Numbered from the stretch's first letter, positions 28,392-37,973 are shown. The stretch is 64,000 nt of DNA from Rhodovulum adriaticum (GCF_004345735.1 NZ_SLXL01000012.1:1-64000); one strand, 5' to 3'. Notes: generated by a model not told the origin, from the letters alone. Made by a program: numbers and translations.

Positions 28392-28672
28392 TCCGCCCCC
28401 TCCTGCCCCCCGGCCTCTGCGCCGGGCTTGGCCGGATCGGGGGCCGGGGCAGAGGCCGCGCACAGCCGCCGGGCCAGCAGTGCGGCGGTGGCGATCAGCC
28501 CGAACCAGGCCGCGAACAGATAGATCAGCAGCCCCGCGCCCAGACCGTCATCGGCATCCAGAACCGGCAACAGGAACAGGCAAAGGCCCAGCAGGGGCAA
28601 CAGGCGCGCCAGGTCCATCAGCCGGCGGCGGCGATACCCCTCTGGGTCGGGAAAGGCCGGCGCGCGGGCCAT
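28388..28672 (-). CDS. Small two-helix membrane protein, possible SSF partner
   Basis: This 94-residue protein has two hydrophobic segments (~20-37, LLPLLGLCLFLLPVL; ~46-68, LLIYLFAAWFGLIATAALLA) between a basic N-terminus (EGYRRRRLM) and an acidic/Ala C-tail. I do not recognise the sequence. The topology and position recall the small DUF485/DUF4212 subunits encoded beside SSF acetate or solute permeases. Its stop overlaps the kinase start (ATGA), so the two are translationally coupled. Function is inferred from context only. Confidence 0.7.
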   Translation of the reverse strand: MARAPAFPDPEGYRRRRLMDLARLLPLLGLCLFLLPVLDADDGLGAGLLIYLFAAWFGLIATAALLARRLCAASAPAPDPAKPGAEAGGQEGAE

Positions 28673-28675
28673 CGT

Positions 28676-29044
28676 CTAGCCGCCCGCAAGATCGCGCACC
28701 GAGGCCAGGACCTCGGTGTTGGAAAACGGCTTGGCCATGAAGCGGCTGACGCCCATCCGCTCGGCCATCTCGCGGTCCTTGACCTGGCCCTTGGCGGTCA
28801 GCATCAGGACCGGCAGCGCGGCCAGCGCCGCGTCCGCGCGAATGTCGCGCAGGATGTCGAACCCCGAACGCCCGGGCAGCATCACGTCGAGAATGACGAT
28901 ATCCGGGGCCAGCGCGGACACCCTTTGAAAGGCGGTCGTTCCCTCGGAATGGGTGTCCACCTGCCAGCCGTCGCGCGACAGGATGAAGCGGATCGCCTCG
29001 ATGATATTCGGCTCGTCCTCTATCAGAAGGACATGTTTGCCCAT
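28676..29044 (-). CDS. Single-domain response regulator
   Basis: This 122-residue CheY-like receiver has no output domain. Phosphorylation residues: acidic pair Glu9/Asp10/Glu11, phospho-acceptor Asp53 (VILDVMLPG), Thr83 and Lys105 (MAKPF). It is the first gene of a three-gene run with the small membrane protein and the SSF kinase (3-base and overlapping spacing), so it is the likely partner of that kinase. Without a DNA-binding domain it must act by protein contact or in a phosphorelay. Confidence 0.93.
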   Translation of the reverse strand: MGKHVLLIEDEPNIIEAIRFILSRDGWQVDTHSEGTTAFQRVSALAPDIVILDVMLPGRSGFDILRDIRADAALAALPVLMLTAKGQVKDREMAERMGVSRFMAKPFSNTEVLASVRDLAGG

Positions 29045-29113
29045 TCCGTTTCCCCCCGCATGCGGAACTGCGCCCGCTTTGTCAGACGACTATCCCCGCA
29101 AAGCGCGCCCCTG

Positions 29114-30424
29114 TCAAAACCCGTCCGCCAGGATCGACGGCTCGCGCCGGGCCACGCAGTCGCGGCGCGGGCAGATCCGGCAGGACGTGCCGATGGGCTG
29201 GGGCGGCGTCTGGGGCAGGTTGGCCACCTCTTCGGGCAGGATCAGCATCGCCGCCTCCAGCACCTGCGGACCGTCGAAGCCGGAGTTCAGCACCGGCTGG
29301 CACAGTGCATAGGTCAGGAACCGCGCGTGCGCCCGTCCGGAATGTTCGACCACCGCACGCAAGGGCGCCATGGGACGCGACAGCGCCTGATAGAGCGGCC
29401 ATAGCGGACAGGCCGCCCCGAACCGCGGCAGGGCGAACCCCGCCACCGGCTTGCGAAAGGTCAACGTGCCCGAGCCATCGCAGGTGACCAGCCCGATGGG
29501 ACCGCCTGCCAATGCCTCGGGCAGGGCCGCCAGCCGCCGGAACGCGGCGCCGGGATCGACGCCGTAGCGCTGCGCCAGCCGGCCGGGATCCAGCGAAAGC
29601 GCGCGCGCGGCCTCGGCGAAATCGGCCAGCGGCATCAGTTCTGCATCGCGGCGATACCGGCGCAACCAGGCCAGCGCCAGGTCGCGCGCCGGTCCCGAGG
29701 ACAGCTCGGCCGCGCCATCGACCAGGCGTTCCGGCGCGGGCGGCAGGGCCCGTTCCAGTTCGGCGACGTGATAATGGCGGGCGCGCAGAAAGGCCTCGAC
29801 CTCTTCTTGCGGGGTGGTCTGTCCCCCGGCCTCTTCGGCGCCCTCGTCCAGATAGGCGACCAGCGCCTGTGCCCCGTCCGCCAGGCGCTGGCTTTCCTCG
29901 GACAGGTTGCGGTGAAAACGGCGCTGCCAGTCCGGATCGATATCGTCGGTCTCGTTCAGGATCGCGGCGGTCGACCGGATCGCCGTCACGGTCGAGATCA
30001 CCTCGTGCAGCGAGGCCGACAGGAACGGATCGTGGGTCAGCCGATCGGTCAGCATCTCTACGGTACGTTCCAGTTCGGCGACCCGGCGGTGACGGTCGGC
30101 CAGCAATTGCGCCCAGCCCGGAAACCGCCCGGCGAATTCCTCGATCCGGGGCAACTCGTCCTGGGCGCCCTTGTGACCGGCCGCGGCCTCGCGCAGGGCC
30201 TCGATCTGGGCGGCCCCCGCCCCTTCGGTCAGGGCGCTGGCCTCGACATCCAGGGCGCGGGCGATCTCGACCAGCAACTTGCCGCCGATTCTACGGCGGT
30301 TATGCTCGATCAGGTTGAGGTAGGAGGCCGAAATCCCGACGGAACGCGCCAGATCGGCCTGCCGGATGCCCAGCACGGTGCGCCGCTCGCGGATGCGGGT
30401 GCCGGTCAGGGTGGAACGGGGCAT
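29114..30424 (-). CDS. ScfR-type XRE regulator of short-chain fatty acyl metabolism
   Basis: This 436-residue protein has an N-terminal XRE helix-turn-helix (~8-63, GIRQADLARSVGISASYLNLIEHNRRR), a large middle domain and a C-terminal DUF2083-like region with a Cys cluster (Cys415, Cys418, Cys423 in GTSCRICPRRDCVA). This architecture is that of RamB/PrpR/MccR/PccR-type regulators, which respond to acyl-CoA levels and control acetate or propionate genes. It is divergent from the ABC-acs operon, and the shared region has two palindromes rich in TGC/AAA half-sites. It probably controls that operon and itself. Confidence 0.88.
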   Translation of the reverse strand: MPRSTLTGTRIRERRTVLGIRQADLARSVGISASYLNLIEHNRRRIGGKLLVEIARALDVEASALTEGAGAAQIEALREAAAGHKGAQDELPRIEEFAGRFPGWAQLLADRHRRVAELERTVEMLTDRLTHDPFLSASLHEVISTVTAIRSTAAILNETDDIDPDWQRRFHRNLSEESQRLADGAQALVAYLDEGAEEAGGQTTPQEEVEAFLRARHYHVAELERALPPAPERLVDGAAELSSGPARDLALAWLRRYRRDAELMPLADFAEAARALSLDPGRLAQRYGVDPGAAFRRLAALPEALAGGPIGLVTCDGSGTLTFRKPVAGFALPRFGAACPLWPLYQALSRPMAPLRAVVEHSGRAHARFLTYALCQPVLNSGFDGPQVLEAAMLILPEEVANLPQTPPQPIGTSCRICPRRDCVARREPSILADGF

Positions 30425-30543
30425 GGCGTGAAACCTTGTTTCTTTCCAAGGACTTTCTGCGGGCGCGCGATAATTTGTTTACAAGCCTTCGCAATCCTCT
30501 GTGGATATATTTACAAAAAAATCGTTCTCAGGAAAGCAGTTGT

Positions 30544-30558
30544 TGCCAAATTTTCGCA
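30544..30558. promoter_or_regulatory. Candidate ScfR operator 1
   Basis: TGCCAAA-T-TTTCGCA is an imperfect inverted repeat (6 of 7 positions) in the divergent region between the ScfR-type gene and the ABC-acs operon. It resembles TTTGC-type sites of this regulator family. Not proven. Confidence 0.45.
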
Positions 30559-30577
30559 CTACCCGCGATAATTGCCC

Positions 30578-30591
30578 TGCTTTGTAAAGCA
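30578..30591. promoter_or_regulatory. Candidate ScfR operator 2
   Basis: TGCTTT-GT-AAAGCA is a perfect 6-bp inverted repeat 20 bases downstream of candidate operator 1 and 53 bases before the binding-protein start. The two sites could bind two dimers. Confidence 0.48.
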
Positions 30592-30643
30592 ATGGGTCCG
30601 CGCAGAGGAGGCGCAGGCCCGCTCACATCACGGGAGGATGTAC

Positions 30644-31993
30644 ATGACGAATTCGACCTTCACGCGCCGCGGCGTGCTCAAGACCGGTGCGGTCACCGGC
30701 GCGGGCCTGGCCCTGCCGACGATCTTCACCTCGTCCGCCTCGGCCTTTACCAACGAACCGACCGGCAGCACGGTCAAGTTCGGTTTCAACGTGCCCCAGA
30801 CCGGCCCCTACGCCGAAGAAGGCCTGGACGAACTGCGCGCCCAGGAACTGGCCGTCGAACATATCAACGGCATGGGCGATGGCGGCATGCTGAACACCTT
30901 CACCTCCAAGGCGCTGGATGGCACCGGCATCCTGGGCAAGAAGGTGGAATTCGTGACCGGCGACACCCAGACCAAGTCTGACGCCGCCCGCGCCAGCGCC
31001 AAGTCGATGATCGAAAAAGACGGCGTGGTGATGATCAACGGCGGCTCGTCCTCGGGCGTGGCCATCGCCGTTCAGGGCCTCTGCCAAGAGGCCGGCATCA
31101 TCTTCATGGCCGGTCTGACCCACTCCAACGACACCACCGGCAAGGACCGCAAGGCCAACGGCTTCCGCCACTTCTTCAACGCCTACATGTCGGGTGCCGC
31201 CCTGGCCCCGGTGCTGGAGAAGGAATACGGCACCGAGCGCCGCGCCTATCACCTGACCGCCGACTACACCTGGGGCTACACCCAGCAGGAGTCGATCCAG
31301 TCCTTCACCGAGGCCATGGGCTGGGAAACCGTCAACAACGTGCTGACCCCGGTCGGCGCCGGTGACTTCTCGTCCTACATCACGCCGGTCCTGCAGTCGG
31401 GCGCCGACGTGCTGATCCTGAACCACTACGGCGGCGACATGGTGAACTCGCTGACCCAGGCGGTGCAGTTCGGCCTGCGCGACAAAATGGTCAACGGCAA
31501 GCAGTTCGAGATCGTCGTGCCGCTCTACTCGGAGCTGATGGCCGCCGGTGCGGGCGAAAACATCAAGGGCGTGTTCGGTTCGATGAACTGGAACTGGCAG
31601 CTGCAGGATGCGGGCACCAAGGCGTTCGTTCAGTCCTTCGGCCAGAAATACGGCCGTCCGCCCTCGAACTCGGCGCATACCTGCTACGTGCAGACGCTGC
31701 TGTACGCGGATGCCGTTGCGCGCGCCGGTTCGTTCAACCCCTGCGCCGTGGCCGAGGCCCTGGAAGGCTTCGAATTCGACGGCATGGGCAACGGCCCGAC
31801 CCTCTACCGTGCCGATGACCACCAGTGCTTCAAGGACGTGCTGGTCATGAAAGGCGCCGAGAACCCGACCACCCAGTACGACACGCTGGAAGTGGTCGAG
31901 GTCACCCCGCGCGCCCAGGTCGAGTATGCCCCGAACCACCCGATGTTCGGTGGCGACGCGGCCACGCTGGGCACCTGCAACGACGGCGCCTGA
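30644..31993 (+). CDS. Tat-exported ABC substrate-binding protein (branched-chain amino acid type)
   Basis: This 449-residue periplasmic-binding protein is of the LivJ/UrtA-like Peripla_BP_6 class. It has a twin-arginine signal (TFTRRGVLKTGAVTGAG, cleaved near SASA-F), unusual for Liv proteins. The ligand-binding core runs from VKFGFNVPQTGPYAEEG to about residue 380; GGSSSGVAIAVQ and YHLTADYTWGYTQQ are typical. The start at 30644 lies 6 bases after GGGAGG; an ATG at 30638 abuts the SD. It is followed by two permeases, two ATPases and acs, so the ligand may be a short-chain carboxylate or a compound yielding acetate. Amino acid or urea uptake cannot be excluded. Confidence 0.9.
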   Translation: MTNSTFTRRGVLKTGAVTGAGLALPTIFTSSASAFTNEPTGSTVKFGFNVPQTGPYAEEGLDELRAQELAVEHINGMGDGGMLNTFTSKALDGTGILGKKVEFVTGDTQTKSDAARASAKSMIEKDGVVMINGGSSSGVAIAVQGLCQEAGIIFMAGLTHSNDTTGKDRKANGFRHFFNAYMSGAALAPVLEKEYGTERRAYHLTADYTWGYTQQESIQSFTEAMGWETVNNVLTPVGAGDFSSYITPVLQSGADVLILNHYGGDMVNSLTQAVQFGLRDKMVNGKQFEIVVPLYSELMAAGAGENIKGVFGSMNWNWQLQDAGTKAFVQSFGQKYGRPPSNSAHTCYVQTLLYADAVARAGSFNPCAVAEALEGFEFDGMGNGPTLYRADDHQCFKDVLVMKGAENPTTQYDTLEVVEVTPRAQVEYAPNHPMFGGDAATLGTCNDGA

Positions 31994-32010
31994 TGCCGGC
32001 ATGAACCCGT

Positions 32011-32040
32011 CCGGCCGCGTGCGACCCTGCGCGCGGCCGG
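32011..32040 (+). terminator. Intercistronic hairpin after the binding protein
   Basis: CCGGCCGCG (32011-32019) pairs with CGCGGCCGG (32032-32040) just after the binding-protein stop. No T-run, so it likely stabilises the upstream mRNA or partly attenuates the permease genes. Confidence 0.6.
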
Positions 32041-32116
32041 CCTTCACGTCAGGGCAAGGCCAAGGCGGCCGGCCCGGACGCGCCAGACCTAAACCGACAT
32101 CACGGGTGGGGACACG

Positions 32117-33148
32117 ATGGACGCGATCCTTCTGCAAATCCTGAACGGGCTCGACAAGGGCTCTGCCTATGCGCTGATCGCGCTGGGCCTGACGCTGATC
32201 TTCGGCACGCTGGGTGTCGTCAACTTTGCCCATGGCGCGCTGTTCATGATCGGGGCCTTCTGCGCCGTCGTGATGCAACGCCTGCTGAATCTTTCCTACG
32301 AGGTGGTGGACCCGACCCGGACCGACTTTCTGGGCAACCCGCTGAAGGTCCAGATGCCTTACGTCGAATCCTGGTTCGGGACCGAATTCGGCGGCGGGCT
32401 GATCGAGTGGTCTGTGCCGCTGTCGATCCTGCTGGCCATCCCTGTCATGGTGGGGCTGGGCTTTGCCATGGAACGCGGCCTGATCAAGCATTTCTACAAG
32501 CGCCCCCATGCCGACCAGATCCTGGTGACCTTTGGCCTGGCGATCGTGCTGCAGGAAATCATCAAGTATTTCTTCGGCGCCAACCCGATCCCCACCACAT
32601 CGCCGGACCTGTTCTCGGGCTCGTTCGATTTCGGGGTGCTGCTGGGCTTCGATCCCAACACGATCATCTACCCCTACTGGCGCATGGTCTATTTCCTGTT
32701 CGCGCTGATCATCATCGGTGGCGTGTTCTCGTTCCTGCAATTCACCACCTTCGGGATGGTGGTGCGCGCGGGCATGGCCGACCGTGAAACCGTGGGCCTG
32801 CTGGGCATCAACATCGACCGTCGCTTTACCATCATGTTCGGGCTTGCCGCCGCGGTGGCGGGGCTGGCCGGCGTGATGTACGCGCCGATCCTGTCGCCAA
32901 ACTATCACATGGGCATGGACTTCCTCGTGCTCAGTTTCGTGGTGGTCGTGGTCGGCGGCATGGGCAGCCTGCCCGGCGCCGTGCTGGCCGGGTTCCTGCT
33001 GGGCATCCTGCAGAGCTTTGCCTCGATGAACGAGGTCAAAAGCATCATCCCCGGTATCGACCAGGTCATCATCTATCTGATTGCCATCATCATCCTGCTG
33101 ACCCGCCCGCGGGGGCTGATGGGCCGCAAGGGCGTGATGGAGGATTGA
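32117..33148 (+). CDS. LivH-type ABC permease
   Basis: This 343-residue inner-membrane permease of the branched-chain amino acid transport family (LivH) has about 8-9 helices. Signatures: [32 protein letters not shown] and [23 protein letters not shown] 35-residue hydrophilic insertion after helix 2 ([16 protein letters not shown]) is longer than in LivH of enterics. It pairs with the LivM-type protein 4 bases downstream. Confidence 0.93.
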   Translation: MDAILLQILNGLDKGSAYALIALGLTLIFGTLGVVNFAHGALFMIGAFCAVVMQRLLNLSYEVVDPTRTDFLGNPLKVQMPYVESWFGTEFGGGLIEWSVPLSILLAIPVMVGLGFAMERGLIKHFYKRPHADQILVTFGLAIVLQEIIKYFFGANPIPTTSPDLFSGSFDFGVLLGFDPNTIIYPYWRMVYFLFALIIIGGVFSFLQFTTFGMVVRAGMADRETVGLLGINIDRRFTIMFGLAAAVAGLAGVMYAPILSPNYHMGMDFLVLSFVVVVVGGMGSLPGAVLAGFLLGILQSFASMNEVKSIIPGIDQVIIYLIAIIILLTRPRGLMGRKGVMED

Positions 33149-33152
33149 GAAC

Positions 33153-34364
33153 ATGCTTGGACTGAGCGCAAAAGACACCCGTTTCCTGCTGATCGTCGTC
33201 TTCCTGACCCTGGCGACGCCGTTCCTGCTGCAACCCTTCCCCGAAACCTCCAGCCTGGCGCAGTTCAACGCGGGCTATCCGGACCTGATGCAGAAATTCG
33301 CGATCTTCGGCATCTTCGCGATCGGGTTCAACATCCTGTTCGGGCTGACCGGCTACCTGTCCTTCGGGCATGCCGCCTTCCTGGGGGTGGGATCCTACAC
33401 CGTGGTCTGGATGTACAAGCTCCTGGGCTACAACGTTCTGCCGGGCCTGGTGCTGGCGATCATCATCTCGGCGCTGTTCGCGCTGGTGATCGGCTTCATC
33501 TCGCTGCGGCGGTCCGGGATCTACTTCTCGATCCTGACGCTGGCCTTCGCACAGATGAGCTATAACCTCGCCTACTCGGTGCTGACGCCGATCACCAACG
33601 GGGAAACGGGCCTGCAGGTCTACCTGAACGACCCGCAGATCCTGATGGGGGAAAACTCGCCCACCAGCCCGCACCTTTTCGGGATCGTGATGCGCGATTC
33701 CACCCAGATCCAGATGGGCGACTGGCTGTTCACGATGAACAACGGCTACTACTTCTGCGCCGTCATCGCGATCATCGCCTTCTACATCTCGCTCCGGATC
33801 TTCCGCTCGCCCTTCGGCATGATGCTGCGCGCGATCAAGACCAACCAGACCCGGATGAACTATACCGGCCTGAACTCGCGCCCCTACACGCTGGCGGCCT
33901 TCGTGATCTCGGGCATGTATGCCGGCCTGGCCGGTGGCCTCTTGGCCGCGATGGACCCGCTGGCGGGCGCCGAGCGGATGCAGTGGACCGCCTCGGGCGA
34001 GGTGGTGCTGATGACCATCCTGGGCGGTGCGGGCACCCTGATGGGGCCGGTGCTGGGCGCGGGCTTCATCAAGTATTGCGAGAACATCTTCTCCAAGATC
34101 AACGATGGGGTTCTGCACGGCTGGTTCGCCTTCATGCCCGACGGGATAGAGGATTTGATCGTCGCGATGATCCATCCCTTCGTGGGCAAGGGCTGGCACC
34201 TGACGCTGGGCATCCTGTTCATGCTGGTGGTCATCTTCCTGCCCGGCGGCCTGGTCGAGGGGGGGCAGCGCGTCGCACGCCTGTTCCGCCGCAACAAGAA
34301 GGCCGGCCCGGGCGACAAGGACCCCGAGCATCACCCGAAACAAGCGCCCCACGTGGCCGAGTGA
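33153..34364 (+). CDS. LivM-type ABC permease
   Basis: This 403-residue second permease has about 10 helices. Signatures: [22 protein letters not shown] and [21 protein letters not shown]. The C-terminal 30 residues are basic and cytoplasmic. It follows the LivH-type gene closely and precedes the two ATPase genes, completing a five-gene importer. Confidence 0.93.
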   Translation: MLGLSAKDTRFLLIVVFLTLATPFLLQPFPETSSLAQFNAGYPDLMQKFAIFGIFAIGFNILFGLTGYLSFGHAAFLGVGSYTVVWMYKLLGYNVLPGLVLAIIISALFALVIGFISLRRSGIYFSILTLAFAQMSYNLAYSVLTPITNGETGLQVYLNDPQILMGENSPTSPHLFGIVMRDSTQIQMGDWLFTMNNGYYFCAVIAIIAFYISLRIFRSPFGMMLRAIKTNQTRMNYTGLNSRPYTLAAFVISGMYAGLAGGLLAAMDPLAGAERMQWTASGEVVLMTILGGAGTLMGPVLGAGFIKYCENIFSKINDGVLHGWFAFMPDGIEDLIVAMIHPFVGKGWHLTLGILFMLVVIFLPGGLVEGGQRVARLFRRNKKAGPGDKDPEHHPKQAPHVAE

Positions 34365-34376
34365 GGAGACGGATCA

Positions 34377-35135
34377 ATGGGTATCCTTGAAGTCAAAGGC
34401 GTGAACAAGCGCTTCGGCGGGCTCCAGGCACTGGGTGACGTGAACCTGTCGGTGGCAGAGAATACCGTTCACGCCATCATCGGGCCGAACGGCGCGGGCA
34501 AGTCCACCTTGCTGAACTGCCTGGTGGGCAAGCTGATCCCCGACACCGGCTCTGTCATGTTCGACGGGCAGTCGGTGCTGGGGCGCAAGCCGCACGAGAT
34601 CAACCAGATGGGCATTTCCCGGGTGTTTCAGACGCCCGAGATCTTTGGCGATCTGACGGTGATGGAAAACGTGCTGATCCCGTGTTTCGCCCGGCGCGAC
34701 GGTGCATTCCGCATGCGTGCCTTCGAAACGGTGGCCCATGAAAAGGACATCGTCGAGAAGGCCCTGCAAATGCTGGAGGACGTGAACATGGCCGACAAGA
34801 AGGACATGCACGCGGCCTCCATGTCGCGCGGCGACAAGCGCCGGCTGGAAATGGCGATGTGCCTGGTGCAGGAACCGCGCCTGCTGCTGCTGGACGAACC
34901 CACCGCCGGCATGGCGCGGGCCGACACCAACAACACCATCGACCTGTTGCGCGAAATCAAGGAAAAGCGTGACATCACCATGGCGATCATCGAACACGAC
35001 ATGCATGTCGTGTTCTCGCTCGCTGACCGGATCACGGTGCTTGCCCAGGGCACGCCGTTGGTTGAGGATGTGCCCGAAAAGATCAAGGGCCACCCCAAGG
35101 TGCAAGAGGCCTATCTGGGCCAGGCGCACGGATAA
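34377..35135 (+). CDS. LivG-type ABC ATPase
   Basis: This 252-residue ATPase has Walker A GPNGAGKSTLLN (~39), the Q loop in RVFQTPEIFGDLTV, the family signature MSRGDKRRLEMAM (in place of the usual LSGGQ-type sequence) and Walker B LLLLDEPTAGM. The signature motif begins S-R-G-D rather than S-G-G-E/Q, as in a subset of this family. It energises the importer with the LivF-type partner. Confidence 0.93.
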   Translation: MGILEVKGVNKRFGGLQALGDVNLSVAENTVHAIIGPNGAGKSTLLNCLVGKLIPDTGSVMFDGQSVLGRKPHEINQMGISRVFQTPEIFGDLTVMENVLIPCFARRDGAFRMRAFETVAHEKDIVEKALQMLEDVNMADKKDMHAASMSRGDKRRLEMAMCLVQEPRLLLLDEPTAGMARADTNNTIDLLREIKEKRDITMAIIEHDMHVVFSLADRITVLAQGTPLVEDVPEKIKGHPKVQEAYLGQAHG

Positions 35136-35147
35136 GGAGGAGCGGAG

Positions 35148-35903
35148 ATGAACGTCAAACCCGACTTCAACAAGAACGCCAACCAGGCGGCGACCGCCCC
35201 GGCCTTTCTGTCGGTCTACGATCTGCACGCCTATTACGGCGAAAGCTACATCGTGCAGGGCGTCAGCTTCAACGTGCACGAGGGCGAGATCCTGGCCCTG
35301 CTGGGCCGCAACGGCGCGGGCAAGACCTCGACCCTGCGCGCGGTGGCGCGGCTGTCCGATCCGCAGGTCACCTATGGCGAGATCTGGCTGGACCACCAGC
35401 CGCTGCACATGATGGCTGCCCACCAGGCCAGCGCGGCGGGCCTGGGGCTGGTGCCCGAGGACCGGCGCATCATCTCGGGCCTGACGGTCGAGGAAAACCT
35501 GCAACTGGCCCAGATCGCACCGCCCATCGGCTGGACGCTGGACCGCCTGTACGACCTGTTCCCCCGCCTGGGCGAGCGGCGCAAGCAGGAGGGCGTCACG
35601 CTGTCGGGTGGCGAACAGCAGATGCTGGCCATTGCCCGTGCGCTGGCCCGCGACATCAAGGTGTTGCTGCTGGACGAACCCTACGAGGGGCTGGCCCCCG
35701 TGATCGTGGACGAGATCGAAAAGACCCTTGTCCACATCAAGGAACAGGGCATCACCACCGTTATCGTCGAGCAGAACGCAATCCGCGCCCTGGAACTGGC
35801 CGACCGGGCCGTGATCCTGGATACCGGGCAGATCGTCTTTGACGGCACCGCTGCCGAGGTGCTGAAAGACGAAGCCTTGCGCGCCGAATACCTGGCCATC
35901 TAG
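35148..35903 (+). CDS. LivF-type ABC ATPase
   Basis: This 251-residue ATPase has Walker A GRNGAGKTSTLRA, signature LSGGEQQMLAIARAL and Walker B VLLLDEPYEGLAP. The first ~18 residues (NVKPDFNKNANQAATAPA) are an extra leader relative to typical LivF. It starts 12 bases after the LivG-type gene with GGAGG, and is followed by a hairpin and acs. Confidence 0.93.
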   Translation: MNVKPDFNKNANQAATAPAFLSVYDLHAYYGESYIVQGVSFNVHEGEILALLGRNGAGKTSTLRAVARLSDPQVTYGEIWLDHQPLHMMAAHQASAAGLGLVPEDRRIISGLTVEENLQLAQIAPPIGWTLDRLYDLFPRLGERRKQEGVTLSGGEQQMLAIARALARDIKVLLLDEPYEGLAPVIVDEIEKTLVHIKEQGITTVIVEQNAIRALELADRAVILDTGQIVFDGTAAEVLKDEALRAEYLAI

Positions 35904-35911
35904 GTCAGGAT

Positions 35912-35934
35912 GCCCCGGCCCGCGCGGCCGGGGC
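35912..35934 (+). terminator. Hairpin between the ABC importer and acs
   Basis: GCCCCGGCC / GGCCGGGGC form a 9-bp stem with a short CGCGC loop and then TTTCAC. It could partly terminate or attenuate, setting acs expression below the transporter, or allow an independent acs promoter. Confidence 0.55.
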
Positions 35935-35972
35935 TTTCACATAAGAAACTGCCCATTAAGAGGGATTTGGAG

Positions 35973-37922
35973 ATGACCGAACCGACCTATCCGCCCAGCG
36001 AGGAATTCGCCAAGGCCGCGCATATCGACGCGGCCAAGTACGAAGAGATGTACAAGGCCTCGGTCCAGGACCCCGACACGTTCTGGGCAGAGCATGGCAA
36101 GCGAATCGACTGGATCAAGCCCTATACCGAGGTGAAGAACACCAACTTCGACATGGGCGAGGTGGAGATTCACTGGTTCCGGGACGGCACCCTGAACGTG
36201 GCGGCCAACTGTATCGACCGGCATCTGGCCAAGCGCGCGAACCAGACGGCGATCATCTTTGTCCCGGACGAGCCGGGCGACCCGGTGCAGCACATCACCT
36301 ATGCCGAACTGCATGAAAAGGTGAACCGCTTTGCCAACGTGCTGCTGTCCCAGGGCGTGATGCGCGGCGACCGGGTGGTGATCTACCTGCCCATGATCCC
36401 CGAGGCCGCCTATGCGATGCTGGCCTGCGCGCGGATCGGCGCGATCCACTCGATCGTGTTCGCCGGTTTCTCGGCCGACGGCCTGGCCAACCGGATCAAC
36501 GACTGTGGCGCCAAGGTGGTCATCACCGCCGACACCGCCCCCCGCGGCGGTCGCAAGACCAACCTGAAATCGAACACCGACGCGGCGCTGCTGCACTGTT
36601 CCGACAAGGTGCGCTGCATGGTGGTGAAACACACCGGCGACCAAACCACCTGGATCGACGGGCGCGACGTGGACGTGCTGGCGCTGATGGAACATGCCAG
36701 CCCCGACTGCCCCGCCCGTGAACTGGAGGCCGAGCACCCGCTGTTCATCCTCTACACCTCTGGCTCCACCGGCAAGCCCAAGGGCGTTGTGCACAGCTCG
36801 GGCGGCTATCTGGTCTATGCCTCGATGACGATGGAATACACCTTCGACTATCACGAGGGGGACATCTTCTGGTGCACGGCCGATGTGGGCTGGGTCACCG
36901 GCCACAGCTACATCGTCTACGGGCCGCTGGCCAACGGCGCGACCACGGTGATGTTCGAGGGCGTGCCGACCTACCCGGATGCGGGCCGTTTCTGGCAGGT
37001 CTGCCAGGATCTGAAGGTCAACCAGTTCTACACCGCCCCCACCGCGATCCGCGCGCTGATGGGCCAGGGCCCCGAATGGGTGGACAAGTACGACCTGTCC
37101 AGCCTCAAGGTGCTGGGCTCGGTCGGCGAACCGATCAACCCCGAGGCCTGGAACTGGTACAACGACCATGTCGGCAAGGGGAAATGCCCCATCGTCGACA
37201 CTTGGTGGCAGACCGAAACCGGCGGCCACCTGATCACCCCCCTGCCCGGCGCCACGCCGCTGAAACCCGGCTCTGCGACGCGCCCCTTCTTCGGGGTGCA
37301 GCCGGTCATCCTGGAACCCGAATCGGGCAAGGAGATCGACACGACCGAGGCCGAGGGCGTTCTGTGCCTGAAGGACAGCTGGCCCGGCCAGATGCGCACG
37401 GTCTGGGGCGATCATCAGCGCTTTCAGGACACGTATTTCAGCCACTACAAGGGCTACTACTTCTCCGGTGACGGGTGCCGGCGCGATGCGGACGGCTATT
37501 ACTGGATCACCGGCCGCGTGGATGACGTGATCAACGTGTCCGGCCACCGGATGGGCACGGCAGAGGTCGAATCGGCCCTGGTCGCCCATGCGGATGTGGC
37601 CGAAGCCGCGGTTGTGGGCTACCCGCATGAAATCAAGGGCCAGGGCATCTACGCCTATGTCACCCTGATGAACGGCGTCGAACCCAGCGACGAGCTGCGC
37701 AAAGAGCTTGAGAAATGGGTCCGTACCGAGATCGGCCCGATCGCCAAGCCCGACCTGATCCAGTGGTCGCCCGGCCTGCCCAAGACCCGTTCGGGCAAGA
37801 TCATGCGCCGCATCCTGCGCAAGATCGCCGAAAACGACTACGGCAGCCTGGGCGACACCTCGACCCTGGCCGATCCCTCTGTGGTCGATGACCTGATCGC
37901 GAACCGGATGAACAAGGGCTGA
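35973..37922 (+). CDS. acs: Acetyl-CoA synthetase (AMP-forming)
   Basis: This 649-residue enzyme activates acetate with ATP and CoA through acetyl-AMP. ANL-family motifs are complete: P-loop [11 protein letters not shown] (~262), [29 protein letters not shown], and the acetylation-site lysine Lys609 in [13 protein letters not shown], at the same position as in enteric Acs. The start [12 protein letters not shown] lies 7 bases after AGAGGGA; the frame opens 21 codons earlier in the hairpin. It follows the ABC importer within 70 bases, linking uptake to activation. A strong terminator follows. Confidence 0.97.
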   Translation: MTEPTYPPSEEFAKAAHIDAAKYEEMYKASVQDPDTFWAEHGKRIDWIKPYTEVKNTNFDMGEVEIHWFRDGTLNVAANCIDRHLAKRANQTAIIFVPDEPGDPVQHITYAELHEKVNRFANVLLSQGVMRGDRVVIYLPMIPEAAYAMLACARIGAIHSIVFAGFSADGLANRINDCGAKVVITADTAPRGGRKTNLKSNTDAALLHCSDKVRCMVVKHTGDQTTWIDGRDVDVLALMEHASPDCPARELEAEHPLFILYTSGSTGKPKGVVHSSGGYLVYASMTMEYTFDYHEGDIFWCTADVGWVTGHSYIVYGPLANGATTVMFEGVPTYPDAGRFWQVCQDLKVNQFYTAPTAIRALMGQGPEWVDKYDLSSLKVLGSVGEPINPEAWNWYNDHVGKGKCPIVDTWWQTETGGHLITPLPGATPLKPGSATRPFFGVQPVILEPESGKEIDTTEAEGVLCLKDSWPGQMRTVWGDHQRFQDTYFSHYKGYYFSGDGCRRDADGYYWITGRVDDVINVSGHRMGTAEVESALVAHADVAEAAVVGYPHEIKGQGIYAYVTLMNGVEPSDELRKELEKWVRTEIGPIAKPDLIQWSPGLPKTRSGKIMRRILRKIAENDYGSLGDTSTLADPSVVDDLIANRMNKG

Positions 37923-37942
37923 TCCCCAGCCCCGCGGCATCG

Positions 37943-37973
37943 AAAGGGCCGGTGCGATGGCACCGGCCCTTTT
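37943..37973 (+). terminator. Terminator after acs
   Basis: AAAGGGCCGGTGC-GATG-GCACCGGCCCTTTT forms a perfect 13-bp stem with a T-run, 20 bases after the acs stop. Flanking A/T runs could let it serve the convergent lipoprotein gene too. Confidence 0.9.

Noticed and set aside
26097-28523. 808-codon plus-strand open frame
   Set aside because: Antisense shadow of the SSF histidine kinase; composition is Arg/Gln/His-rich and typical of reverse-complement GC-rich coding sequence.
30623-33268. 881-codon minus-strand open frame
   Set aside because: Antisense to the ABC binding protein and permease genes; no credible motif or start signal.
35937-37940. 667-codon minus-strand open frame
   Set aside because: Antisense to acs, which has all family motifs in the plus strand.
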